NCBI GenBank assembly: GCA_050302275.1
Contig: JBNLAT010000015.1
Coordinates: 1-60,776 of the forward strand
DNA: 60,776 bases
Reading direction: 5' to 3'
Source: JAPHTQ01 sp050302275
GTDB taxonomy: Bacteria; Pseudomonadota; Gammaproteobacteria; Thiohalomonadales; Thiohalomonadaceae
This document shows positions 26,384 to 34,599 of this stretch, one piece after another; the first letter of the stretch is position 1, and every line of letters begins with the position of its first letter. The translations under genes and the position numbers were made by a program. The notes under the pieces were generated by a model. The model saw nothing but the letters and a program-made list of their open reading frames with translations, was not told the DNA's origin and made no database searches.

Positions 26384-26599
26384 TTAATCGCACTCCGGTT
26401 CGGCGCCGGGAGCGGCGGCTTTCTTTTTATCTGCCTTTTTCTCCTCTGCCGCAACAGTTGTTGTCGCAGTTGCTGGAGCGGAGGTAGGTGTTGCTGTGGT
26501 GGTGTCGCTGGCAGGTGTGGTCCCTGTGGATGCACAGCCACTCAGCACGACCGTTCCGAACAGCAGGGTAAACAGGATGGGGGTAGTACGGTGTTTCAT
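26384..26599 (-). CDS. Small Ala/Thr/Lys-rich lipoprotein
   Basis: A 71-residue lipoprotein precursor: lipobox LSGC at Cys22 followed by Ala (outer-membrane sorting), then a low-complexity Thr/Ala/Pro stretch, a lysine cluster (EEKKADKKKA) and a C-terminal EPECD that adds one cysteine. It is apparently the first gene of the rhodanese operon. GGAGG precedes the ATG. No known family. Possibly a tether or partner for the sulfur-carrier proteins. Confidence 0.6.
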   Translation of the reverse strand: MKHRTTPILFTLLFGTVVLSGCASTGTTPASDTTTATPTSAPATATTTVAAEEKKADKKKAAAPGAEPECD

Positions 26600-26644
26600 G
26601 GTTCCTCCATTAGAGTCCGGTCTTTGCCGGATGTTTGTATAAGC

Positions 26645-26780
26645 AGTCTCAAAATGGCTGTGCTTGCCGATACTGTGTTAAGCATGGGCTCAAAATGCTC
26701 ATTTACTCTCTGTAAACTGCGCTTTTTCGCCCATCCTTGCCTTGTATCGCCTTCGCTCGCTAATTTTGCGACTACTTCTA
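26645..26780. repeat. Dispersed inverted repeat A, copy 2
   Basis: This 136-bp copy matches 9088-9297 without the inserted element C. Its ends are near-complementary (CTCAAAATGG.. with ..AATTTTGCGAC). Part of the 566-bp gap between the lipoprotein gene and the DAHP synthase gene. Confidence 0.75.
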
Positions 26781-26917
26781 GTGGTCTATGTCCCTGATCG
26801 CCTTCTGGATGATGCCAGATTTGCCGGGTATGACAAGGCTGTGGTTGTTCTGCCATACAGCAACATGTATGCCATGAAGTAAAAAAAGTGTAAATATCGA
26901 TGCGGGAGAGGGGGCGG

Positions 26918-26952
26918 CAAAAAATATCGTGCCCAGAAGGGTGGGCACGATA
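26918..26952 (-). terminator. Minus-strand Rho-independent terminator
   Basis: On the minus strand TATCGTGCCC and GGGCACGATA form a perfect 10-bp stem followed by TTTTTT. It lies 213 bp beyond the DAHP synthase stop, so an unrecognised RNA between them or readthrough from that operon would end here. Confidence 0.75.
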
Positions 26953-27165
26953 AACGCCACTATCTATGGAATGGGACTAACCCGCCCCGCTTGGGGTGTA
27001 GGCGGGCACATCCCGCTAAGTGTTGAGCAAGGTATGTGCCAATGGCCTTTTAGCCTGAACCTGACGCTAAGTGTCGGATTTTAAATTAGCTTTTTCTGAT
27101 ACTCATGCCAAATGACAGGTAATGGCAGAGCACGTCGCAAGACAGTTGTCAGGGTGGCAGGCCGA
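26953..27165 (-). other. Structured gap between DAHP synthase and its terminator
   Basis: This stretch has no credible gene but contains CCCGCC/GGCGGG near 26982-27007, GGCACAT/ATGTGCC near 27004-27040 and a repeated GCTAAGTGT (27018 and 27066). With the terminator on the same strand it could be a 3' UTR structure or a small RNA. Confidence 0.35.
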
Positions 27166-28290
27166 TCAGGTTGAGATTTTTCGCGGAACCCTGGCCAGGG
27201 CGACTCGTTTTTCATAGGCCTCGCGGGCGATGCGCACATCCTCCAGGAACCAGGGTAGTTCGTGCAGTTGCAATGCCTGCGGTCCGTCCACCAGTGCACG
27301 GGGTGGATGGGGGTGGAAGTCGACCAGAATCATGTTGGCGCCGGCGATGACGCCCTGTGCGGTGACATGCATGACATCGAGCAGACCGTCCGGCGCACTA
27401 TCACGGGTACCGACCGAGTGGGACGGGTCGATACAGACCGGCATACGAGTCAGTCGCTTGACTACGGGGACGTGAGCGAAGTCGACGAAGTTGCGGTGTG
27501 GGTCACCCATATTGGTCTTCATCCCGCGCAGGCCAAAGATCACCCGGCTGTTGCCCTCGCTGGCCAGGTACTCAGCAGCGTTGAGGGACTCCTCCAGAGT
27601 GATGCCGAAGCCTCGCTTCAGCAGCACCGGGAATTCACGCTGGCGGCCTACCGCTTTCAGCAGTTCGAAGTTCTGGGTGTTACGGGTGCCGATCTGCAAC
27701 ATGATTCCGGTGGGATTACCGGTCTGTTGTAGCGCTTCCCGGATCTCAGCCACATGGCTCTCGTGGGTGACCTCCATGGCGATCACTTTAATGCCATATT
27801 TGCCCGCTAGTTCGAAAACGTAGGGCAGGCAGTGCTTGCCGTGGCCCTGGAAGGCATAGGGGCTGGTGCGGGGTTTGTAGGCACCCATGCGGGTGCAGAC
27901 TTGTCCCTGCTCCTGCAGTGCCTTCATCATCGTTTCGACATCTTCCGGTGTATTAACCGCGCAGAGTCCGGCGAAGACATTGAGACTGTCCTGCCCGAAG
28001 TGGACGCCGTTGTACTCGAACGAGGTGGGACGCTGATCGTCCTTGTGCCGACCGAGGATACGGTACTCTTCGGAAACCCTTACCACTCGTTCCACCGCAG
28101 GCAGGGAGTTGATTTCCTCCGCATCCAGCGCGGCGGTGTTGCCGAGCAGATAGATCTCGGTCAGTACCTTCTCCTTACCGTGCTCTTCATGTACCCGCAG
28201 GGTAATGTTTGGCAGGTTGCCGAGATACTCCATCGCCTGGCTGTAGGCGTCGGACTCTTTGGTAAAGTCGGAGTTGAGGATAACGATCAT
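27166..28290 (-). CDS. aroF: 3-deoxy-7-phosphoheptulonate (DAHP) synthase
   Basis: A 374-residue enzyme condensing phosphoenolpyruvate and erythrose 4-phosphate, the first step of aromatic amino acid synthesis. An N-terminal ferredoxin-like regulatory domain (about 1-75) precedes the TIM barrel. Motifs: MGAYKPRTSPYAFQGHG, LLKRGFGITLEE, VIFGLRGMKT, CIDPSHSVGTRD and VDFHPHPPRALVDGPQAL. This is the type I-beta (AroF/Bacillus-like) architecture. It follows aguB with a 45-bp gap and may be in its operon. The gene symbol is by family. Allosteric control is not readable from sequence. Confidence 0.9.
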   Translation of the reverse strand: MIVILNSDFTKESDAYSQAMEYLGNLPNITLRVHEEHGKEKVLTEIYLLGNTAALDAEEINSLPAVERVVRVSEEYRILGRHKDDQRPTSFEYNGVHFGQDSLNVFAGLCAVNTPEDVETMMKALQEQGQVCTRMGAYKPRTSPYAFQGHGKHCLPYVFELAGKYGIKVIAMEVTHESHVAEIREALQQTGNPTGIMLQIGTRNTQNFELLKAVGRQREFPVLLKRGFGITLEESLNAAEYLASEGNSRVIFGLRGMKTNMGDPHRNFVDFAHVPVVKRLTRMPVCIDPSHSVGTRDSAPDGLLDVMHVTAQGVIAGANMILVDFHPHPPRALVDGPQALQLHELPWFLEDVRIAREAYEKRVALARVPRKIST

Positions 28291-28335
28291 CGTCGTGCTC
28301 TTCTTGCGTCAGGTTAGGGGGAGGAAAGGGCAACC

Positions 28336-29229
28336 CTACTGGTCGCGGTAACGTTTGACAAGGTCGCCATAGGCGTCGATGCGGCGGTCGCGCAGGAACG
28401 GCCAGATGCGTCGCACGGTTTCGCTGCGGGCCATATCGATGTCGAGGACGATAACCGCTTCCTGATCGGTGGTTGCCTGAACCAGGATTTCGCCCTGAGG
28501 CCCGGCGATAAAGCTACTTCCCCAGAAACGGGCGCCGGGAGTGGCACCGCTCGGGTCAGGCTCCTGACCGATACGGTTACAGGCGAGCAGGTGCAGGCCG
28601 TTGGCCACCGCGTGGCCGCGCTGCACGGTGATCCAGGCGTCGCGCTGACGTGCCTGCTCCTCTGCGGTGTCGTTGTCGTCCCAGCCGATGGCGGTGGGGT
28701 AGAGCAGCAGTTCGGCCCCGGCCAGTGCCATCAATCGCGCCGCTTCCGGATACCACTGATCCCAACAGACCAGTACGCCCAGTTTGCCCACTGAGGTTTT
28801 AATGGGTTCAAAGCCCAGATCGCCTGGGGTGAAGTAGAACTTTTCGTAGTAACCGGGATCGTCCGGGATGTGCATCTTGCGGTAGATGCCTGCCACGCTG
28901 CCATCACGTTCCAGCACCACGGCGGTGTTGTGGTAGAGACCGGGGGCGCGGCGTTCGAACAGCGAGGCGACGATGACACAGTTGCACTCTTTGGCGATGG
29001 CGGCGAGGGCTTCGCTGGTGGGGCCGGGGATCGGTTCGGCGCGATCAAACTGGGCACTCTCTTCGGTTTGGCAGAAGTAGGGGCCGGTGTGCAGTTCCTG
29101 CAGCAATACAAGCTGAGCACCATCGGCGGCGGCCTGGCGGATGCCCTTGATTGTCTTCTGAAGATTCTCTTCGCGATTGTCGCTGCAGGCGTGTTGGACC
29201 ATGGCGACGCGCAGGGTGTTTGTGCTCAT
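28336..29229 (-). CDS. aguB: N-carbamoylputrescine amidase
   Basis: A 297-residue nitrilase-superfamily amidase that converts N-carbamoylputrescine to putrescine, CO2 and ammonia. The Glu-Lys-Cys triad is visible: LLQELHTGPYF (Glu), YRKMHIPDDPGYYEKFYF (Lys) and VLVCWDQWYPEAAR (Cys). Immediately downstream of agmatine deiminase, the enzyme preceding it in the pathway, with a 46-bp gap. Length is typical. Confidence 0.93.
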   Translation of the reverse strand: MSTNTLRVAMVQHACSDNREENLQKTIKGIRQAAADGAQLVLLQELHTGPYFCQTEESAQFDRAEPIPGPTSEALAAIAKECNCVIVASLFERRAPGLYHNTAVVLERDGSVAGIYRKMHIPDDPGYYEKFYFTPGDLGFEPIKTSVGKLGVLVCWDQWYPEAARLMALAGAELLLYPTAIGWDDNDTAEEQARQRDAWITVQRGHAVANGLHLLACNRIGQEPDPSGATPGARFWGSSFIAGPQGEILVQATTDQEAVIVLDIDMARSETVRRIWPFLRDRRIDAYGDLVKRYRDQ

Positions 29230-29275
29230 TGCGATATGGCTCCCGATTAATGGCGCTAGTTTAGCAGTGAACGAG

Positions 29276-30319
29276 CTAACCCAGAACGCCCGCTGGCAAT
29301 TGCATGGTGACGCAGTGCAGGCTGCCGAACTGCTCGATCAAGGGGCGGCAGTTAATCGCTACGATTTCGTGATCAGGAAAACAGCCGCGCAGGTTTTCTA
29401 GGCTGATCGCATCGGTCGGATCGCCATAGGTCGGCACCAGTACCGCACCATTAATAATAAGAAAGTTGGCGTGGGTGGCAGGGAGTCGGTCGCCGTCTTC
29501 ATTACGAATCGCCGCGGGTAGTGGCAGGGGGACGAGCTTGTATGGCTGGCCCTGTTTATCGTGAAAACTTTCCAGCTCCTCGCGCATTTTCGACAGCTCA
29601 GGATGGTGGCTGTCGTTTTCGTCTTCGCAACTAACGTAGGCGATGGTGTGCGGATCGGTGAAACGGGCGAGGGTATCAACGTGGCCGTCGGTATCGTCAC
29701 CTTCCAGTTGGCCATGATCGAGCCAGAGGATGCGTTCAATGCCGAACAGTTCTACAAAGAGCTGTTCGTACCCGGCGCGATCGTATTGCGGGTTGCGCTG
29801 CGGCGAGAAGAGACACTCCGAGGTGGTGAGCAGGGTGCCTTCGCCATCACTGTCGATGGCGCCGCCTTCCAGGATCAGTTCCAGGCTGGTCAGCGGAGTA
29901 CCATTAAAGGCGTTAGCTTGATGTAGACCGCGGCTGACCAGATTATCCAGATCATGTCGGTGCTTGTTACCCCAGCCGTTGAAGGTGAAGTCGAGCAGTT
30001 GCGGCTTGCCCTGTTGTATGACCGTTATCGGGCCGTGGTCGCGTACCCAGGTGTCGTTGGACGGGACGATGTAGATGCGCACGTTGGCCATCGCCACACC
30101 GGCGTTGTCCAGCAGGTCGCGCAGATAGAGCAGGTGTTGTTCATCACGGCTACTGACGATGAGGATCTGCCGTTTGGCCACTTCACGAGCAATCTCGACA
30201 AACACCGGCTCCACCACCTCAAGCCAGGGCTGCCAGTCGCTCTGGTCGTGTGGCCAGGTAAGCAATACGGCATCCTGCCGGGCCCATTCGGCCGGCAGAA
30301 AACAGGTTGTATCGGACAT
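29276..30319 (-). CDS. aguA: Agmatine deiminase
   Basis: A 347-residue enzyme hydrolysing agmatine to N-carbamoylputrescine and ammonia. Family motifs: DTWVRDHGPI, FNGWGNKH, LEGGAIDSDGEGTLLTT, WLDHGQLEGDDTDGHVD and the catalytic C-terminal cysteine in GSLHCVTMQLPAG. The next gene, aguB, does the following step, so together they make putrescine from agmatine. It starts 5 bp after the stop of the BamE-like gene. Confidence 0.94.
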   Translation of the reverse strand: MSDTTCFLPAEWARQDAVLLTWPHDQSDWQPWLEVVEPVFVEIAREVAKRQILIVSSRDEQHLLYLRDLLDNAGVAMANVRIYIVPSNDTWVRDHGPITVIQQGKPQLLDFTFNGWGNKHRHDLDNLVSRGLHQANAFNGTPLTSLELILEGGAIDSDGEGTLLTTSECLFSPQRNPQYDRAGYEQLFVELFGIERILWLDHGQLEGDDTDGHVDTLARFTDPHTIAYVSCEDENDSHHPELSKMREELESFHDKQGQPYKLVPLPLPAAIRNEDGDRLPATHANFLIINGAVLVPTYGDPTDAISLENLRGCFPDHEIVAINCRPLIEQFGSLHCVTMQLPAGVLG

Positions 30320-30324
30320 GGGGG

Positions 30325-30636
30325 TTATTCGCTGAAGTGACGAGTGTCTTTAATTACGCTATGGACAACGTAGTCGCCTTCGAAATAGACGGTATAGCGG
30401 CCATAAACCCAGCGGGAGATCGGTGGCTTGCCCACAGCGGGGATTTTCTCGTTGGGCTCACCATACTGGACGAGGACTGCCTCTTTGCTCATGCCCTGAA
30501 CCGGCATCTCCAGCGAAATGGTGTTCTGCGGCGGCAGCGAGCTCTCGGCGGGCATCTGCAACTCCTCCGCACCGGCGGGGCCGGACGCGCCAAAAGCGAC
30601 GATCAGTACGAAGGGGGTGGCGAAAATCAAACGCAT
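30325..30636 (-). CDS. Small exported BamE/SmpA-like protein
   Basis: A 103-residue exported protein: signal peptide to about residue 23 (AGA-EE), then GMSKEAVLVQYGEP and WVYGRYTVYFEGDYVVHSV. The pattern GM.....V....GeP followed by W.Y...V.F....V is that of BamE-like small domains. No lipobox, so it is a soluble or loosely bound periplasmic protein. First gene of the apparent aguA-aguB-aroF operon. The start lies 101 bp from the divergent YgiQ gene. Confidence 0.7.
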   Translation of the reverse strand: MRLIFATPFVLIVAFGASGPAGAEELQMPAESSLPPQNTISLEMPVQGMSKEAVLVQYGEPNEKIPAVGKPPISRWVYGRYTVYFEGDYVVHSVIKDTRHFSE

Positions 30637-30737
30637 TTGTCCGGCTCCTTGCTATTAACTTCAAGTATAATGCCCAATTAGCTGAAATATACGCCATTTT
30701 ACCGCTTAGAGTAAAACTTCCATTGAAAGGTAAACCA

Positions 30738-32768
30738 TTGACCCGAAAAGCGCCAAAAAACGCTGCCGAGGTGGCCGACATCTTCTCCTACCGCCAGTAC
30801 TGGGCGAAGCGGCTCTTGCCTGCGCCGGTTATGCCGATGTCGCGGGAGGAGATGGATACGCTCGGCTGGGATTCCTGCGATGTGATCCTGGTAACGGGCG
30901 ATGCCTATGTAGACCATCCCAGTTTCGGTATGGCGGTAATCGGACGGGTACTGGAGGCACAGGGTTTTCGCGTCGGCATTATCGCTCAGCCGGACTGGAC
31001 TTCGGCGGAGGATTTCCAGCGTCTGGGCAAGCCCAATCTCTTCTTCGGCGTGACTGCGGGCAATATGGACTCGATGGTCAATCGCTATACCGCCGACCGA
31101 AAAATCCGTTCAGATGATGCCTATTCGCCTCACGGTGAGGGTGGCCATCGACCGGATCGGGCGGTAGTCGTCTATGCCCAGCGCTGTCGCGAGGCCTATC
31201 GGGATGTCACCCTGGTGCTTGGCGGTATCGAAGCGAGCCTGCGGCGTATGGCGCACTACGACTACTGGTCGGACAAGGTGCGCCGCTCTGCATTGGTCGA
31301 TGCCAAGGCGGACATCCTGCTCTATGGCAATGCCGAGCGCGCCATTGTGGAATTGGCCCACGGTTTGGCCGCAGGTAAAACCATACAGGAGATGCGACAC
31401 CTGCGTGGTGCCGCCTTCATGCTCAAACAGACCCCGGGCGACTGGGTGGAACTGGACTCTTCCCATCTGGAAGAGGAGGCCGAGGTACACACCCTGCGTG
31501 AGGTGCCGCAAGCGCAATGGGAAAAAGTCGTGGTGCGCCTGCCATCCTACGAGCAGGTGCGTGACGATCCGGTGCTTTACGCCCATGCCTCGCGGGTGTT
31601 CCACATGCAGACTAACCCGGGCAATGCACGTCCTCTGGTGCAGGCCCACGGTAATCGCGAGGTCTGGATCAATCCGCCGCCGATCCCGCTAACCACCAAA
31701 GAGCTGGATCGGGTCTTCGAACTGCCTTACACCAGGCTGCCGCATCCGGCCTATGGGGATGCGCGTATCCCAGCCTACGAGATGATCCGTTTCTCGATCA
31801 ATATCATGCGCGGCTGTTTCGGAGGTTGTACCTTCTGCTCGATCACCGAACACGAAGGACGAATTATTCAGAGTCGTTCAGAGCAGTCGATTCTGCGCGA
31901 GATCGAAACTATCCGTGATCGCGTCCCCGGGTTTACCGGCAATATCTCCGATCTGGGCGGCCCGACAGCGAACATGTGGCGGCTGCACTGCAAGGATGAA
32001 AAGATCGAATCGGCTTGTCGTCGTCTCTCCTGTGTCTATCCGGATATCTGTAAAAACCTGAATACCGATCAGAAGCCGTTGATCCAGCTGTACCGTAAGG
32101 CGCGTGAGCTTAAAGGGATAAAGCGGGTTTTCATCGCCTCGGGACTGCGCTACGACCTCGCGGTGCGTACACCGGAATATGTGAAGGAGTTGGTGACCCA
32201 TCATGTTGGTGGCTATCTCAAAATAGCCCCTGAACATAGCGAAGAGGGTCCGCTGAATCACATGATGAAACCGGGTATGGCGAGCTATGAACGCTTTAAA
32301 ACCATGTTTGAAAAATATTCAAAAGAGGCGGGCAAGGAGCAATATCTAATCCCGTACTTCATCGCCGCCCATCCCGGCACCCGCGATGAGGATATGCTGA
32401 ATCTTGCTCTGTGGTTGAAGCAAAACAGTTTCCGCCCCGATCAGGTGCAGACCTTCCTGCCTTCACCGATGGCCATTGCTACTGCGATGTATCACAGCGG
32501 TAAAAATCCTCTGCGAAGAATCAGTCGCAAGGGCAGCAATGTGGATGTGCCAAAAGGGGAAAAACGTCGTCGTCTGCACAAGGCCTTTCTCCGTTATCAC
32601 GATCCCAAAAACTGGCCGCTGTTGCGGGAGGCATTGCTTCGCAATGGGCGTACCGACTTGATAGGTAAGGGGAAACAGTGCCTGGTGCCTGCCGCTTCTC
32701 CGCAGCGTAGCGGTAGCGGAAAGAAGATGCGTACTTCACGAGGCAAAACACCAGGTAAGCGACGTTAA
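30738..32768 (+). CDS. ygiQ: YgiQ-family radical SAM protein
   Basis: A protein of about 676 residues. N-terminal domain with DVILVTGDAYVDHPSFG, central LGGIEASLRRMAHYDYW, and the radical SAM cluster in CFGGCTFCS. Also FIASGLRYDL and YLKIAPEHSEEGPLN. C-terminal domain (FLPSPMAIATAMYHSG) and a basic tail. The open frame runs upstream to 30423, but that part has no homology to the family and runs antisense to the 30325 gene. TTG at 30738 follows GAAAGG and gives the expected start. TTG at 30723 is the alternative. Biochemical function is unknown. Confidence 0.88.
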   Translation: MTRKAPKNAAEVADIFSYRQYWAKRLLPAPVMPMSREEMDTLGWDSCDVILVTGDAYVDHPSFGMAVIGRVLEAQGFRVGIIAQPDWTSAEDFQRLGKPNLFFGVTAGNMDSMVNRYTADRKIRSDDAYSPHGEGGHRPDRAVVVYAQRCREAYRDVTLVLGGIEASLRRMAHYDYWSDKVRRSALVDAKADILLYGNAERAIVELAHGLAAGKTIQEMRHLRGAAFMLKQTPGDWVELDSSHLEEEAEVHTLREVPQAQWEKVVVRLPSYEQVRDDPVLYAHASRVFHMQTNPGNARPLVQAHGNREVWINPPPIPLTTKELDRVFELPYTRLPHPAYGDARIPAYEMIRFSINIMRGCFGGCTFCSITEHEGRIIQSRSEQSILREIETIRDRVPGFTGNISDLGGPTANMWRLHCKDEKIESACRRLSCVYPDICKNLNTDQKPLIQLYRKARELKGIKRVFIASGLRYDLAVRTPEYVKELVTHHVGGYLKIAPEHSEEGPLNHMMKPGMASYERFKTMFEKYSKEAGKEQYLIPYFIAAHPGTRDEDMLNLALWLKQNSFRPDQVQTFLPSPMAIATAMYHSGKNPLRRISRKGSNVDVPKGEKRRRLHKAFLRYHDPKNWPLLREALLRNGRTDLIGKGKQCLVPAASPQRSGSGKKMRTSRGKTPGKRR

Positions 32769-32816
32769 ACAGACGTTTTTTACTGGTTGAGATGCGTTGG
32801 CAGCGGAGTTTTTTAC

Positions 32817-34244
32817 TTAGCTGTTCGAAGCAAATCTGTCAGCAATTTTCCATGCTTCATAGGCGGCGGCCTTCCAACGTGATGAAGCGCCAGATTTCAT
32901 ATAGGCATCCATTATTCCAGCGACCCATTCGCGCAGACGGTTTTTATCGTTTTGGTGTCGACGTATCTCAGTTTCGATCTTTTTTACCACCCAGTGGTTG
33001 TGGGCAACGCGTGTCAATGCGGCTTCACTACGTAACGCAGGGTCGGCCGGGTTCGAGAGAATTGGCAGCCACTCTGATAACGGGCTGGAGGAGTAAAGCG
33101 AAGATTTGTAGAGCTTGGGTTTTCCCTCGGACTGCCACCATGCCCTGGCTGCCTGCAAATTCGGTGGATGCGCCTGCATGAAATGGCGGCAGTAGGGGCA
33201 TTGGCAGTCCCAGCCTAGTCCATGTTCCAGCCAGTACTGCGCAATACGGTGGGCCTTGAGTTTCAGTGGCGCGGGTTGTTCGACATAAAGTGAGGTTGTC
33301 GGAGATGTCCAGCCATCGACGATCGGTGCGGTGCTGTCGGTGGCAAAGTAGGTTTGCTCGTCGGCCAACAGCCCGAGTAACGGCAGCAAGATAGGGGTTC
33401 CTGCGCCAAGGGCGTGAAATTCCGGGTTTTTGCCAGAGTACTCCCTGTATCCCTGATGGAGTCCTGTAGCGATTTCTATGGTACGCAGATAGGGGCGTGG
33501 AATAGACCTGCTGAAGTCGATGAGTGTTCCCTGTTCAATCCTGAAATCAACACTGTTTTTGTCTCTCAGCGCACCAACCAGTCCTGACGCGATACCTGTT
33601 ATGCCATTTTCGGCAGCTTTTTTTCCTGCCAGACATGCTGTGTCGTAGTCGATGGCATGCAATCCGGCAAAGACCTTGCTGTCGCAACTGCCATATTTTC
33701 CATCTTGTGTCTCCAGGGCAAATGTAATGGCGCGTTCGGTTCGTTGCTCATAGAAAGATGGGGCGAGACAGGCGTATTCGGGTTCAATATTGAGGCCGGT
33801 CATACAGACAATGGCAAAATCCTCCATACCGATAAGATAGCTGGGGGACATCGCCAATTGCTCTGCAAGAGTGGACTTTATGTGGGCGTTGTTAACTGCG
33901 TTTTCCGATGCTGTGGCGAGCTTTGCTGCGAAATCACGGAAGCGTTTCTGTAATGATGCCGAAAGCTGACCGGGCCGGACGTACTGGTTATCCAGTGCTT
34001 TCTCTTCGTCTTTTCTGGCGGAATCAAGAATTTTAGCCTCAGCTTTGTGCTGATTTATCAGATCCACAATCAGATCGACATTGCCGTTATCGGCAACAAG
34101 AACACGTCCTTCTGTGACAACGTTGTTTGCCAGCGACTCATTTTCCGCAAAGTAGTCCGCGGAAAGCAGGTAAGCGTCAAAACGCTTATTGCCGCGGCCA
34201 CGATGGAAAGTATACGGTTTAAGGTTTGCTACGAAGTGAAACAT
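32817..34244 (-). CDS. tRNA-guanine transglycosylase-like (DpdA-like) enzyme
   Basis: A 475-residue protein with TGT-family landmarks: RVLVADNGNVDL with Asp52 at the position of the first catalytic aspartate, LGAGTPILLPLLGLLADE before QTYFATDSTAPI with Asp303 at the nucleophile position, and a zinc site C347-x-C349-x2-C352 plus His415 in VAHNHWVVKK. The spacing from the last Cys to the His (62 residues) is longer than in bacterial Tgt. Classic Tgt motifs such as TDSGGFQ are altered, so the target is probably not the usual tRNA. TGT-like proteins of this type (DpdA) exchange bases in DNA. Third gene of an operon with a Cys-rich small protein and an OB-like protein. Function inferred. Confidence 0.7.
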   Translation of the reverse strand: MFHFVANLKPYTFHRGRGNKRFDAYLLSADYFAENESLANNVVTEGRVLVADNGNVDLIVDLINQHKAEAKILDSARKDEEKALDNQYVRPGQLSASLQKRFRDFAAKLATASENAVNNAHIKSTLAEQLAMSPSYLIGMEDFAIVCMTGLNIEPEYACLAPSFYEQRTERAITFALETQDGKYGSCDSKVFAGLHAIDYDTACLAGKKAAENGITGIASGLVGALRDKNSVDFRIEQGTLIDFSRSIPRPYLRTIEIATGLHQGYREYSGKNPEFHALGAGTPILLPLLGLLADEQTYFATDSTAPIVDGWTSPTTSLYVEQPAPLKLKAHRIAQYWLEHGLGWDCQCPYCRHFMQAHPPNLQAARAWWQSEGKPKLYKSSLYSSSPLSEWLPILSNPADPALRSEAALTRVAHNHWVVKKIETEIRRHQNDKNRLREWVAGIMDAYMKSGASSRWKAAAYEAWKIADRFASNS

Positions 34245-34281
34245 TGATCATGCCAGAATGTATTAGGTATGTTTAATGGCA

Positions 34282-34596
34282 TCAACAATGCAGGCAGCAA
34301 TCACTCTTGCTTTCTATGCAGCTCTCGACGCAGCTCTCATAAGCATCGTCGCAGTCAAAACCGTCCAGGCAATCCTCGAAGTTCTCCAGGCACGAGGCCG
34401 CGGCAATGACACAGGCGGCAGCGCCTATCCCTGTCTCTGCCGCTGCACACGCAGCGGCTGCTGCCAGACATGTCAGAACTGCATCGCCGCAATTCTCCTG
34501 TGCTGCGTCGTAACAGCCCATGACTTTGTCATAGCATGCGTCGATGCATTGCTTTTGCCAGATTTCAATACACGCTTCGATGCACGGGTCACCCAT
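34282..34596 (-). CDS. Cysteine-ladder small protein, 104 residues
   Basis: Seventeen of 104 residues are cysteine, many seven apart (21, 28, 36, 43, 50 and 62, 69, 76, then 82, 89), plus 93, 100, 101 and 104. The composition (Ala, Glu, Asp) favours two long helices joined by ETGIG (54-58), so most cysteines would line one face of a helical hairpin. No signal peptide. AAGGAGGT sits 5 nt before the ATG and overlaps the stop of the upstream gene. No known family: possibly a metal-binding or sulfur-carrying protein, or a precursor peptide modified by neighbouring enzymes. The small size and strong ribosome site suggest high expression. Confidence 0.7.
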   Translation of the reverse strand: MGDPCIEACIEIWQKQCIDACYDKVMGCYDAAQENCGDAVLTCLAAAAACAAAETGIGAAACVIAAASCLENFEDCLDGFDCDDAYESCVESCIESKSDCCLHC

Positions 34597-34599
34597 GAC

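Noticed and set aside
26778..26960. 60-codon hydrophobic reading frame on the minus strand
   Set aside because: It overlaps a repeat end and a terminator and has no ribosome site.
26982..27040. GC-rich stem-loops as a possible tRNA or riboswitch
   Set aside because: No cloverleaf and no known riboswitch core could be traced by eye.
27110..27160. TGACAG and TGTCAG words as members of the sigma-54 regulator regulon
   Set aside because: They lie at the 3' end of DAHP synthase, not upstream of a gene, and are probably chance.
30423..30737. N-terminal extension of the YgiQ reading frame
   Set aside because: The residues are low-complexity and antisense to a real gene. YgiQ homology begins near 30738.
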